Assembly (NCBI GenBank): GCA_015067845.1
Contig: SVLT01000008.1
Location: forward strand, 1 to 64,000
Source of the DNA: Oscillospiraceae bacterium
GTDB lineage: Bacteria > Bacillota > Clostridia > Oscillospirales > Oscillospiraceae
DNA: 64,000 bases
Direction of reading: 5' to 3'
In this document: positions 10,380 through 18,153 of the stretch, piece by piece
How the letters are laid out: each line of letters starts with the position of its first letter
Numbering within the stretch: position 1 is the first letter of the stretch
Made by a program: the position numbers and the translations under genes
Notes under the pieces: generated by a model
Databases searched by the model: none
What the model was told of the DNA's origin: nothing
What the model saw: the letters and a program-made list of their open reading frames with translations, nothing else

Positions 10380-10409
10380 TTGATTTGCCGCTTTGTCCTC
10401 TTATATAAT
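10380..10409 (+). promoter_or_regulatory. Promoter of the second lipoprotein gene
   Basis: TTGATT, 18 bases and TATAAT on the plus strand, with about 45 bases to the start codon. The 18-base spacing matches the promoter of the paralogous lipoprotein at 2580-2609. Confidence 0.7.
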
Positions 10410-10457
10410 GTATATAGGGACGAGAGTGTCCACTTTGCGACAGAAAGAAGTGATCCT

Positions 10458-12089
10458 ATGAAAAAGTATAACTACCTGCCCGCGCTGTTGATGTTCGTTT
10501 TTCTTCTTTTGTGCGCCTGCGCCAAGGAGCAGGCAGACCCGGCTTCTTCCGGCCCCGATACCCTTTCATCGGCCCCTTCTTCCACTCCGGCTACTTCTGT
10601 TCCGGCGACTTCTGTGCCTACTACAGAACCTGCACCCCCTATTCGGCTTTCTACTGATTGGGTGGTAGAAGACCGGGAGATCATTCCCTTTGAAGAACGG
10701 TTTAAGGCGGATGTGCCCTTCTTCCCCGTCAAGCAAGCATACTATCAATTCGGTGACTATTGGTTTGCGCAGGCTTCGGATGGCACCTATGTTCGTTACT
10801 GTTTAGATACGTTCAACGATACCAACCGTCTGGCCGTATTTAAGGGAAAGGTCAAAGAAATCGCACTCGTTTACGAGATCCCCATAGACATAGACCTCTC
10901 CGGCTATGGAATCCTGCTTGCTGACGGTCACTGGGCATACCTCACCGGAAACGGCACACTTCTGAAAGTGGATCTGACCACCGGTAATTACTCCACCGTT
11001 TTGACTCAGAATAAAGATGCAAGTATGTGGCTGATGCGCAGCTGTGGTATGGACACTGTATGTATCTTTGAAGTGGACACAGAAAACAACGTCAGTATTT
11101 TCTACCGTGATCTCCATTCCGACACCCAAAAGACACTTTATACCGGCACACTCCCCATTCCACTTAGTGAGGATTTTTCCTTTGACGCCCCGAAAACCAC
11201 CTTGGGGCAAATCACCTGGGAGATGATGAATCCCGCATTTTATGAAGTTGTGCAGACAGAGCTTCAAAATCCTGACAGTCAATTCAAGCAGGATACCCAC
11301 ACCGATTACTCCGATTGTTGGGCAAATCCTGAAGAAAATCCCATCACCATCCATACTCAGCCTTTCTTGTGCATCGCAATCCAGAATCATTACAACATCC
11401 CCGCAAGAGTCAAATATATCTACAATATCCAGACCGGGGAATTGATCGCTGACTATGGCATCATCGACAGCTGCGAACGGGGCTCCGGAGATTACAACGA
11501 CCACTACAATTACGAAAACACCTGGGAAACACCCCTGGACATTATTTCCCCCAATCCGACAGAAATCCCCAACTTCACCACGCTGACGGAAACGCAAATT
11601 ACGGAAGACCTGGCGGATGAATACAACGCCGCCAACGGCAATGTATTTCTTTACAGCACCTTTGGCTATGTCAAAGCCTATTGGCGGCTGAATGAGCTGG
11701 GTGGTGCCACTTACACCAAGCCCTCCGACCTGCTTTTCCGGGAAGTCGTCGCCAGCCCCCATTATATCTACGGCATCACCCCGGACAACACCCTGGTGCA
11801 ATTAAGCATCGACGGCAGCATTTGCAACACAATCTATACTTCTCAGAATACCTTGGGTGAAATTTGCTACCATGCCGGCAGTGTATATTTCCTGGACGGA
11901 AATCAAGTCATCCGCATTAACGCCATTACCGGCACTTACAGTGCAATCCTGCGCTGCAATGGCTGGGTGCGTTTGGACACCTGGGGTAATGATGACAAGC
12001 TCTACATTCTGGTTGTCCAGGGACTATACAATCAGCAGTATTTCTTTGATCCCGATACCAGCGTATTGCGCGCAGAAAGTTTCATTTAA
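10458..12089 (+). CDS. Large putative lipoprotein, possible beta-propeller-like repeats
   Basis: A 543-residue predicted lipoprotein. The ATG at 10458 is preceded by AGAAAG. A signal peptide ends in the lipobox LCAC with the lipidated cysteine at residue 21, followed by a Ser/Thr/Pro linker containing TSVPATSVPTTEP. The mature part has recurring short segments in which a strand is followed by a polar turn (for example VYFLDGNQVIRINAITGTY). That pattern suggests a beta-propeller such as DUF5050-type surface proteins; this fold call is inference. The start region is almost identical to that of the lipoprotein at 1783-2529, so the two are probably paralogs flanking rpoBC. Function unknown. Confidence 0.85.
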   Translation: MKKYNYLPALLMFVFLLLCACAKEQADPASSGPDTLSSAPSSTPATSVPATSVPTTEPAPPIRLSTDWVVEDREIIPFEERFKADVPFFPVKQAYYQFGDYWFAQASDGTYVRYCLDTFNDTNRLAVFKGKVKEIALVYEIPIDIDLSGYGILLADGHWAYLTGNGTLLKVDLTTGNYSTVLTQNKDASMWLMRSCGMDTVCIFEVDTENNVSIFYRDLHSDTQKTLYTGTLPIPLSEDFSFDAPKTTLGQITWEMMNPAFYEVVQTELQNPDSQFKQDTHTDYSDCWANPEENPITIHTQPFLCIAIQNHYNIPARVKYIYNIQTGELIADYGIIDSCERGSGDYNDHYNYENTWETPLDIISPNPTEIPNFTTLTETQITEDLADEYNAANGNVFLYSTFGYVKAYWRLNELGGATYTKPSDLLFREVVASPHYIYGITPDNTLVQLSIDGSICNTIYTSQNTLGEICYHAGSVYFLDGNQVIRINAITGTYSAILRCNGWVRLDTWGNDDKLYILVVQGLYNQQYFFDPDTSVLRAESFI

Positions 12090-12107
12090 TCATTTCTTTG
12101 TTGCACA

Positions 12108-12142
12108 AACCCCACCTGCACTCCATGAGCGCAGGTGGGGTT
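12108..12142 (+). terminator. Hairpin after the 10458 lipoprotein gene
   Basis: A perfect 12-bp stem AACCCCACCTGC/GCAGGTGGGGTT. The T-run that follows is poor, so it may be a weak terminator or an RNA-stabilising hairpin. Confidence 0.55.
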
Positions 12143-12158
12143 CAAACATTTGCATTTT

Positions 12159-12234
12159 GGGGCGGACGAGCGATGCTCGCCCCTACATTGAAACTTTTGG
12201 AAAATGACGTGTAGGGGCGGCCATTGGCCGTCCG
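12159..12234. repeat. Family A palindromic repeat, diverged copy
   Basis: Two hairpins ending in CCCCTACA and beginning with GTAGGGG, like the family A elements at 24521, 47724 and 53048, but arranged differently and probably degraded. Confidence 0.5.
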
Positions 12235-12235
12235 A

Positions 12236-12360
12236 AAGGCTCCCCTGTGTAAGGGGAGCTGTGGATTTTTGACTGAGGGGTTGTAAGGTATCGACGCAGA
12301 ACAATCCCTCCGTCCGGAATCAAAGATTCCGGACACCTCCCTTTACACAAGGGAGGCTTT
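12236..12360. repeat. Family B palindromic repeat
   Basis: About 125 bp with ends related by inversion: AAGGCTCCCC with its own small hairpin at the left and GGGAGGCTTT at the right. It carries the internal motif TTTTTGACTGAGGGGTTG. It resembles the elements at 59928, 60604 and 62052. No ORF inside. Confidence 0.65.
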
Positions 12361-12406
12361 TACAGAGCCGAATAACCGAAGCCGTTGCCCCGACCATAGG
12401 CTTTTG

Positions 12407-12850
12407 TTAACCATCCGTTGGCGTATCTCCGATTCGTAGGAAAGTATACCGCTTTCCTGTGTCATCTTTGAGAATATATTCGGTGCCCGAGAGACTCACA
12501 AAATCAAAGGAATATATTATTTCTCCTTCATAAAAATCTGGATGGTCTGGCTCTTGACAAGTAATCCAGACATACGATGCGCCGCGGTCACTCTCTAACC
12601 CAGTGGCAATTCTATCGCCATTTACGATGACATAATTTTTAGATTCGTCAACAAAATATTCATCATCTTCATCGTACGGAGAAACAAAGCCCCCCGTTTT
12701 TCTCCTGGTAAATTGTGCTTGCAATTCTGCGCAATACCATACACCTTCGCTTGGAATCGGATATTCTGTTGGAATCGGATATTCTGATTGGCAAGCAGAC
12801 AAGCCGAAAAGCAAAGATAGTACAACGAACAATACACTACATCTTTTCAT
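12407..12850 (-). CDS. Small putative lipoprotein with a tandem duplication
   Basis: A 147-residue predicted lipoprotein of unknown function. I choose the second ATG (12850, MKRCS), which has AAGGAGG ten bases upstream; the first ATG is too close to it. The hydrophobic segment ends in the lipobox LSAC. Right after the cysteine comes an exact 18-bp tandem duplication giving YPIPTEYPIPSE. The mature domain has several aspartates and aromatic residues and no recognised motif. Its codons are AT-richer than the housekeeping genes. It lies between repeat elements and the phosphoribosyltransferase gene. Confidence 0.7.
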   Translation of the reverse strand: MKRCSVLFVVLSLLFGLSACQSEYPIPTEYPIPSEGVWYCAELQAQFTRRKTGGFVSPYDEDDEYFVDESKNYVIVNGDRIATGLESDRGASYVWITCQEPDHPDFYEGEIIYSFDFVSLSGTEYILKDDTGKRYTFLRIGDTPTDG

Positions 12851-12900
12851 GCTTACCATTCCTCCTTATAGATCACGTCAAAGGATTCTGTTATTTTTAC

Positions 12901-13536
12901 TTACAGTGCCGAGTAACCGTAGCTGTTGACCAAGGCGTCCAGCTTGATACCTTTCTTGCAGTAGGGGCACTCGTGGGAATCGTAGCTTTCGTAATCCGGA
13001 ATATCGCTGACGCTGTAAACAGAGCGTACAGGGTATCCCTCCACCTCATCCACCGCGCGGTAGATCGCCGCTACACCGGCCACATTGCCGCCGTAATAGG
13101 TGATCGCTTCAATGGCCCGCTTGGCGGTAAAGCCCGTGGTGCAGGATGCCATCAGTACCAAAACGTGCTTACCCTTGATCATCGGCTGCAAATTATCCCG
13201 GAACAGCATCATGGAATTGTTGTTGAACTCCGGCTCCACCACATAGATGGTCTGGTGGGCATTCATTGTGCGGAATCCGGTTTTTGTCAATTCGTCCGCA
13301 ACCCATGCGCCGATGACAGCCGTACCGTCCAGGCAGATGATGGTATCAACCGGGGTGTTGTTGATAAAGTGGGACACCAGCTCCTTGGCAGTCGCCTTGG
13401 CTTCGCTGAGGCGGGTCTTGTTATATGTAATATCAATATAGTAATTGATATGGCTGTGGTTGGTTGCAAAATGGCCCCGGGCCACACGAAGGGGCACCTT
13501 TCCGTACCGGATGGGAAGTTCAGATAATTGGATCAT
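12901..13536 (-). CDS. Orotate phosphoribosyltransferase-like protein
   Basis: A 211-residue member of the type I phosphoribosyltransferase fold. The segment IICLDGTAVIGAWVADEL matches the orotate phosphoribosyltransferase-like group common in Clostridia. The region corresponding to the PRPP loop reads VLVLMASCTTGFT. It keeps the TTG turn but lacks the acidic pair that normally precedes it, so classical PRPP-dependent activity is uncertain. Near the C terminus is a CPYC pair. The ATG at 13536 has AGGAGG upstream. The gene has its own promoter and a leader that forms an attenuator-like structure, which suggests regulated expression. The substrate is not known. Confidence 0.75.
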   Translation of the reverse strand: MIQLSELPIRYGKVPLRVARGHFATNHSHINYYIDITYNKTRLSEAKATAKELVSHFINNTPVDTIICLDGTAVIGAWVADELTKTGFRTMNAHQTIYVVEPEFNNNSMMLFRDNLQPMIKGKHVLVLMASCTTGFTAKRAIEAITYYGGNVAGVAAIYRAVDEVEGYPVRSVYSVSDIPDYESYDSHECPYCKKGIKLDALVNSYGYSAL

Positions 13537-13560
13537 AGTTATTTCCTCCTGCTTGTTGAA

Positions 13561-13629
13561 TAAAAAAGAAAAGCGTTTTCATACCCCGGCACAAGCGTTT
13601 TGCCGGGTACACGAAAAACGCTTTTTTTC
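13561..13629 (-). promoter_or_regulatory. Candidate transcription attenuator in the phosphoribosyltransferase leader
   Basis: The minus-strand leader has one segment (13613-13624, AAAGCGTTTTTC) that can pair with either of two downstream copies of AAAACGCTT. Pairing with the distal copy (13570-13580) makes a terminator followed by a T-rich run. Pairing with the proximal copy (13593-13601), which otherwise sits in the loop of a CCCGGCA/TGCCGGG hairpin, would release it. The run of T ends about 12 bases before the AGGAGG of the gene. The arrangement is seen directly; the regulatory role is inference. Confidence 0.6.
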
Positions 13630-13659
13630 ATTATACCCCAAAAACATACCGGATTGCAA
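13630..13659 (-). promoter_or_regulatory. Promoter of the phosphoribosyltransferase gene
   Basis: TTGCAA, 18 bases and TATAAT on the minus strand, placed so that transcription starts exactly at the first strand of the attenuator. Confidence 0.65.
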
Positions 13660-13696
13660 GAAAAAACAATCCGTTATGTTTCCCAATATTTTCTAG

Positions 13697-14209
13697 TTAT
13701 TCTTGTGCAGTTTGCCGTTTTTGCAGTGTGGGCTCTTCTTCCAGAAACTGCTGGGCGATGATCTGGCAGATCTCTTTCCTGCGGATCATTTCATGCACTT
13801 CGGCATGACTCACCCATTTGACATCGTCCGTTTCACCGGGCTGCAATACCACCTGTTCCAGAGAAACCTGGGATCTCAGGCAATAATGGTCGTAGAAGGC
13901 GTGGTGATCCCGGGTGGTGCGCAAAAATTCAAAATCCACCTCTTCCGCCCGGATGCCGGTCTCCTCAAACAGCTCCCGGCGAATGGCCTGGCGGCTGGTC
14001 TCCCCCGCTCTGGCTGCGCCGCCGGAATTTTCCCAAGTGCCGGGGAAGCTCTTTTGGGGTGCCCGGCGGGTCATCAGCAGATTGCCTTTGCCGTCATAGA
14101 TCCACACGCAGACCACCAGGCCGTATTCTCCCGGCTTCCATTTGGTGCCGCGGCGATGGATGCGACCCGTCAGGTTGCGGTCTTTATCATAAATATCGTT
14201 CAGTTCCAA
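13697..14209 (-). CDS. Nudix hydrolase (YfcD/IPP isomerase-like)
   Basis: A 170-residue Nudix-fold protein with a full Nudix box, GAARAGETSRQAIRRELFEE followed by TGI. The N-terminal pattern LNDIYDKDRNLTGR resembles the YfcD/isopentenyl-diphosphate isomerase-like branch, whose members hydrolyse assorted pyrophosphates. The start is the TTG at 14209, with AGGA seven bases upstream; there is no suitable ATG. It lies 18 bases after the MATE gene, whose stop region supplies its binding site, so the two form an operon. The exact substrate cannot be told from sequence. Confidence 0.88.
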   Translation of the reverse strand: MELNDIYDKDRNLTGRIHRRGTKWKPGEYGLVVCVWIYDGKGNLLMTRRAPQKSFPGTWENSGGAARAGETSRQAIRRELFEETGIRAEEVDFEFLRTTRDHHAFYDHYCLRSQVSLEQVVLQPGETDDVKWVSHAEVHEMIRRKEICQIIAQQFLEEEPTLQKRQTAQE

Positions 14210-14227
14210 ATCGTTTTCCTATCCTTT

Positions 14228-15586
14228 TTATTCTTTATACATTGCCATGCGTTTGCGGTAAACCACAACAAACAAAACGACCTGCGCAGCCAGCGTGATC
14301 ACCCAGGAAAGGGGATACGAGAAAAACAGGCAGCCCGGCGTATGGTACTGGGGCATCTGAAAAATCGTATAGATCCATGCGATTCGTACGCCGCAAATGC
14401 CCAAAACGGATATGATCATGGGCGGAACCGACACACCCAGGCCGCGCAGTGCGCCGCCCATCACATTTGTCATGCCCAACACAAAATACGGCGCGCATAC
14501 ATAGGAAAGATGCAAGATGCCGTACTCAATTGCCTGCGGCGAGTCCGTGATATAAATGGCCAGCAGCTGGCGTCCAAACGCGAACACGGTGAGTCCTCCC
14601 ACCAATCCCACGACCGCCGTACAGGCAAGGCAGGTCAGCAGGATCTTGCGCACTCTTTTGTATTGCCCCGCACCCACATTCTGCCCGGTAAAATTCAGTG
14701 CCGCCTGATTAAACGCATCCATTGAAACCAGAACAAAGCCTTCCAGGTTGCTGGCGGAGGCATTGCCGGACATAAAGACATCGCCAAAGGAATTGATGGA
14801 GGACTGAATCGCCACATTGGAAATGGCGAACATAGACGACTGAATACCTGCCGGCAAACCCAGACTTACAATTTTCCGAAATTGCTTTTTGTAGAAGCGA
14901 AGCTTCCTGATTTGCAGTCTGCAGGCATCGGTGCGGCGCATCAGCGCGATCACCGCCAACACCGCAGAAATTGCCTGGGAAGCGGTGGTGGCCAGCGCAA
15001 CACCTGCCACGTTCATATCAAACACCGTGACAAAAATCACATTCAGCGCCACATTGGCAACGCCGGCAATGGTTAAGAAAATCAGCGGACTTTTGGTATC
15101 CCCTGCCGCACGCAGAATTGCTGCAGAAAAATTGTATACCATATTGAAGATCATGCCGCCAAAGAAGATCCGCATATAAACAGCGGACAAGGGCAGCACA
15201 TTTTCCGGTGTGCCCATCCAGCGCAAAAAGGTTTCCGAAAAGGCGATACCAAGGATACTCAGTACTGCGCCGCCTACCAGTGCCGTGGGCAATGCGGTAT
15301 GGATGGTACGATGGGTTTCCTCATCGTTCTTTCCGCCGATGGCATGGGCGGTACTCACGCCGGCGCCCACGGACAGACCGATGAACAAATTGACAATCAA
15401 GCTGGTAATCGCACCGGTTGCACCCACCGCCGCCACGGACACGCTGCCGCAAAAACGGCCCACCACCACCAGATCCGCCGCATTGAACAGCAGCTGCAAA
15501 ATACTGGTAAGAATGATGGGGATGGAATATGTAATAATATTGGGAAAAAGCGGCCCATGGAGCATGCTTTTTTGGTAACGCTTCAT
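14228..15586 (-). CDS. MATE-family efflux transporter
   Basis: A 452-residue polytopic membrane protein of the multidrug and toxic compound extrusion family (DinF/NorM type), which exports cationic compounds using a Na+ or H+ gradient. The N terminus PIILTSILQLLFNAADLVVV and about twelve hydrophobic segments in two related halves support this. I use the in-frame ATG at 15586, preceded by AAGAGG, not the TTG at 15610 of the ORF track. It has its own promoter and is cotranscribed with the downstream Nudix gene. The substrate is unknown. Confidence 0.92.
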   Translation of the reverse strand: MKRYQKSMLHGPLFPNIITYSIPIILTSILQLLFNAADLVVVGRFCGSVSVAAVGATGAITSLIVNLFIGLSVGAGVSTAHAIGGKNDEETHRTIHTALPTALVGGAVLSILGIAFSETFLRWMGTPENVLPLSAVYMRIFFGGMIFNMVYNFSAAILRAAGDTKSPLIFLTIAGVANVALNVIFVTVFDMNVAGVALATTASQAISAVLAVIALMRRTDACRLQIRKLRFYKKQFRKIVSLGLPAGIQSSMFAISNVAIQSSINSFGDVFMSGNASASNLEGFVLVSMDAFNQAALNFTGQNVGAGQYKRVRKILLTCLACTAVVGLVGGLTVFAFGRQLLAIYITDSPQAIEYGILHLSYVCAPYFVLGMTNVMGGALRGLGVSVPPMIISVLGICGVRIAWIYTIFQMPQYHTPGCLFFSYPLSWVITLAAQVVLFVVVYRKRMAMYKE

Positions 15587-15627
15587 AGCATAGTGCCTCT
15601 TTTCTTTCAAGTTTTGACGTTACCCTT

Positions 15628-15655
15628 ATCATAAACCCATTTGCAGAAAAGTCAA
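15628..15655 (-). promoter_or_regulatory. Promoter of the MATE-Nudix operon
   Basis: TTGACT, 16 bases and TATGAT on the minus strand, about 42 bases before the MATE start. Confidence 0.7.
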
Positions 15656-15675
15656 TACGCTTGGGGCAAATAATG

Positions 15676-15707
15676 AGGGATGCTGGAATTTTCCAGCATC
15701 CCTTTTT
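15676..15707. terminator. Terminator-like hairpin after ftsH
   Basis: A 12-bp stem GGGATGCTGGAA/TTCCAGCATCCC directly after the ftsH stop. The T-run is better on the plus strand (TTTTTATT) than on the minus strand, where the gene lies. Confidence 0.6.
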
Positions 15708-15709
15708 AT

Positions 15710-17581
15710 TTATTCCTTTGTTTCCCGGTGGGCATCGAACAGAGAGACCTCGGTGGCTTCGCTGATCTCCCGGCCTTCCATGCAGTCGGCAAACTGCGTG
15801 CCTGTCATGGTCTCGTGTTCCATCAGGTGGTCAACCACCGCCATGACTTTATCCTCGTTGGCTTTCAGGATCTCCGCGCACTGGGCATAGGCCTTATCCA
15901 CCAGGAGCTTCACCTGGTCATCAATGGTGCCCGCCACCTTTTCGGAGTAGCTCTTGGTGGTCTGATAATCCCGGCCGATGAACACCTCACCGCCGCCCAA
16001 ATAGCTCACCGTTCCCAGCTCTTCGCACATACCGTACCGGGCCACCATGTCCCGGGCCAGCTTCGTCGCCCGGTCGATATCGTTGGATGCACCCACGGAA
16101 ATATCACCCAGGAACAGGGCTTCCGCTACCCGTCCGCCCAGCAGACCCACGATCTGCTCGTACATCTGATTCCGTGTCAGATTGGCGCTGTCATCCCGGG
16201 GAATGTGCCAGGTTGCGCCCAGGCTCTGTCCACGGGGGATAATGGTGATCTGCAGCACCGGATCCTGGGTGGGCAGATGGTACATTGCAACTGCGTGACC
16301 GGCTTCGTGAATGGCAGTCTCTTTCAGGTCCTTGCGCTGACGCACACGGCTGCGCTTTTCCGGACCGGCCAGGATTTTCATCATGGCCTCGTTCAGGTCT
16401 TCCATAGTCAGCACTTTTCGATCTGCTCGAGCCGCGCGGATCGCCGCTTCGTTCATCAGGTTGCTCAGATCCGCGCCGGTGAAGCCCACGGTGGAACGGG
16501 CAACCAGGGCAAGATCCACACTTGCATCCAGCCGCTTGCCCTTGGAGTGGACTTTCAGAATGTCCTCACGGCCCTTCACATCCGGCGCACCCACATGGAT
16601 CTGCCGGTCAAAACGGCCGGGGCGCAACAGTGCCGGATCCAGAATGTCGGGGCGGTTGGTAGCCGCCAGGACGATCACGCCCTCATTTTTCGCAAAGCCG
16701 TCCATCTCCACCAGGAGCTGGTTCAGGGTCTGTTCCTTTTCGTCGTGACCGCCGCCAAGACCGGAGCCACGCTTGCGGCCCACTGCATCGATCTCATCGA
16801 TGAAAATAATGGCCGGGGCGACTTTTTTCGCCTGATCAAACAGGTCGCGGACACGGCTTGCGCCCACGCCCACATACAGCTCCACAAAATCGGAACCGGA
16901 GATGGACAAGAACTGCACATCTGCTTCTCCTGCCACAGCCCGGGCCAGCAAGGTCTTACCGGTGCCGGGAGGGCCCACCAAAAGCAGGCCATGGGGGATC
17001 TTCGCGCCAATTTCTTTGAATTTTTCCGGGTTGCGGAGGAAATCCACGATCTCCTGCAACTCCGCTTTTTCCTCGTCCGCACCGGCAACGTCATCAAAGG
17101 TGACCTTCGTGTTGTTGCCCAGCATGGTACGGGCCTTGCCAAAGTTGGCCATGGGATTGCCGCCGGCATTCAGCCGGCCCATGAGCAAAACCCACAAGAT
17201 CAGGAGCACGACGCCTGCGATCAGTATGGGCAAGATCCAGTCGTAGGGGGAGGTTTCCTTTTCCGGCAGGAAATCGTAGCTTTCCAACACACCGTCGGCA
17301 GTTTGCTCCGCAAAGAGTTCCCGCATTTCCTCGTGGAAACCCTGGGGATCTGCCAGATTACAGGTCAGGCTGGTTTTGCCGTCGTAGGGTGTATGCAGGT
17401 CGAGATAGATGGTGTTGTCCTCTACCGTGAAGCTTTTGACCTGTTCTTCCCGGAACAGGTTAAGGATCTGGGAATAGCTCAGATCATCTGTATGACTGCC
17501 AAAAATTGCGCTGATGACAGTAAACAGCACAACCAGTATGATCAGATACAGTGCTATTGATAAAAAACCGCGTTTTTTCAA
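15710..17581 (-). CDS. ftsH: ATP-dependent zinc metalloprotease FtsH
   Basis: A membrane-anchored AAA+ protease that degrades misfolded membrane proteins and some regulators. Two transmembrane segments (about residues 7-27 and 115-134) flank an extracytoplasmic domain. The AAA module follows with Walker A GPPGTGKT (203-210), Walker [10 protein letters not shown] and the second region of homology ending RPGRFDRQ; the protease domain has HEAGH (425-429). Length 623 is typical. The start is a TTG at 17581 with AAGGAG eight bases upstream. It is the last gene of the gdpP-rplI-dnaB-tilS-hpt-ftsH run; tilS-hpt-ftsH is also the Bacillus order. Confidence 0.98.
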   Translation of the reverse strand: MKKRGFLSIALYLIILVVLFTVISAIFGSHTDDLSYSQILNLFREEQVKSFTVEDNTIYLDLHTPYDGKTSLTCNLADPQGFHEEMRELFAEQTADGVLESYDFLPEKETSPYDWILPILIAGVVLLILWVLLMGRLNAGGNPMANFGKARTMLGNNTKVTFDDVAGADEEKAELQEIVDFLRNPEKFKEIGAKIPHGLLLVGPPGTGKTLLARAVAGEADVQFLSISGSDFVELYVGVGASRVRDLFDQAKKVAPAIIFIDEIDAVGRKRGSGLGGGHDEKEQTLNQLLVEMDGFAKNEGVIVLAATNRPDILDPALLRPGRFDRQIHVGAPDVKGREDILKVHSKGKRLDASVDLALVARSTVGFTGADLSNLMNEAAIRAARADRKVLTMEDLNEAMMKILAGPEKRSRVRQRKDLKETAIHEAGHAVAMYHLPTQDPVLQITIIPRGQSLGATWHIPRDDSANLTRNQMYEQIVGLLGGRVAEALFLGDISVGASNDIDRATKLARDMVARYGMCEELGTVSYLGGGEVFIGRDYQTTKSYSEKVAGTIDDQVKLLVDKAYAQCAEILKANEDKVMAVVDHLMEHETMTGTQFADCMEGREISEATEVSLFDAHRETKE

Positions 17582-17600
17582 AATGGATACTCCTTAAGGG

Positions 17601-18140
17601 TTAAGTATATGCTTCCGGTTTCATGATGCCGATATAGGGCAAATTCCGGTAATATTCATTGTAATCCAGGCCGTAGCCCACTACAAACTCATTGGGGATA
17701 GTAAAGCCCACATAGTCCGCTTGCAGAGTCACGCCCGGCTTTCTGCGCTCCGGCTTGTCCAGCAGAGTGCAGATCTTCAGGGACGCAGGTTCTTTCGCCA
17801 TCAGATGAGCATGGACAAAGGACAGGGAGTTTCCTGTGTCGAAAATATCTTCCAGAATCAGCACATGGCGGCCCTTGATATCCACAGCGATATCCTGCTT
17901 GACCACCACCGAACCGGAGGATTCCGTGCCCTCGTAAGAAGATATCTGCATAAATTCCATTTGGCAAGGAACGGTGATCTTGCGGATCATATCCGCATAG
18001 AAAACCACGACGCCCTTCAAAACGCCGATCACCACAGGGTTTTTGTCCCGGTATTCCTCGGACAGGATTTCTCCCATCTCCGCGATCCGGGACTGGATCT
18101 GTGCTTCTGTCAGCATGACCTCCTGAATATTTTTGTCCAT
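17601..18140 (-). CDS. hpt: Hypoxanthine phosphoribosyltransferase
   Basis: Salvages hypoxanthine (and usually guanine) to the nucleotide using PRPP. The PRPP-binding loop is intact (VLILEDIFDTGNSL), as are the N-terminal VVIGVLKGVVVFYADM and the base-binding region DYVGFTIPNEFVVGYGLDYN. Length 179 is normal. The ATG at 18140 is preceded by GGGAGGG. It lies 13 bases after tilS and 19 before ftsH in a conserved cluster. Confidence 0.97.
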   Translation of the reverse strand: MDKNIQEVMLTEAQIQSRIAEMGEILSEEYRDKNPVVIGVLKGVVVFYADMIRKITVPCQMEFMQISSYEGTESSGSVVVKQDIAVDIKGRHVLILEDIFDTGNSLSFVHAHLMAKEPASLKICTLLDKPERRKPGVTLQADYVGFTIPNEFVVGYGLDYNEYYRNLPYIGIMKPEAYT

Positions 18141-18153
18141 GACAATGCCCTCC

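Larger units (their letters stand above)
10076..10457. other. Divergent intergenic region rpoB / lipoprotein
   Basis: This 382-base gap holds the rpoB promoter and its leader of about 165 bases on the minus strand. The plus strand has a possible promoter-to-terminator unit (10163-10318) and the promoter of the 10458 lipoprotein. The rpoB leader contains a small CGTAT/ATACG hairpin. No protein-coding gene is seen. Confidence 0.7.
12090..12406. other. Intergenic region with terminator and palindromic repeats
   Basis: This 317-base gap contains a strong hairpin after the lipoprotein gene, a family A repeat fragment and a complete family B repeat. No gene is seen. Confidence 0.75.

Noticed and set aside
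12159-12360. CRISPR array or remnant in repeat-rich intergenic regions
   Set aside because: The repeats are palindromic single elements, not regularly spaced direct repeats with unique spacers, and no cas genes are present.
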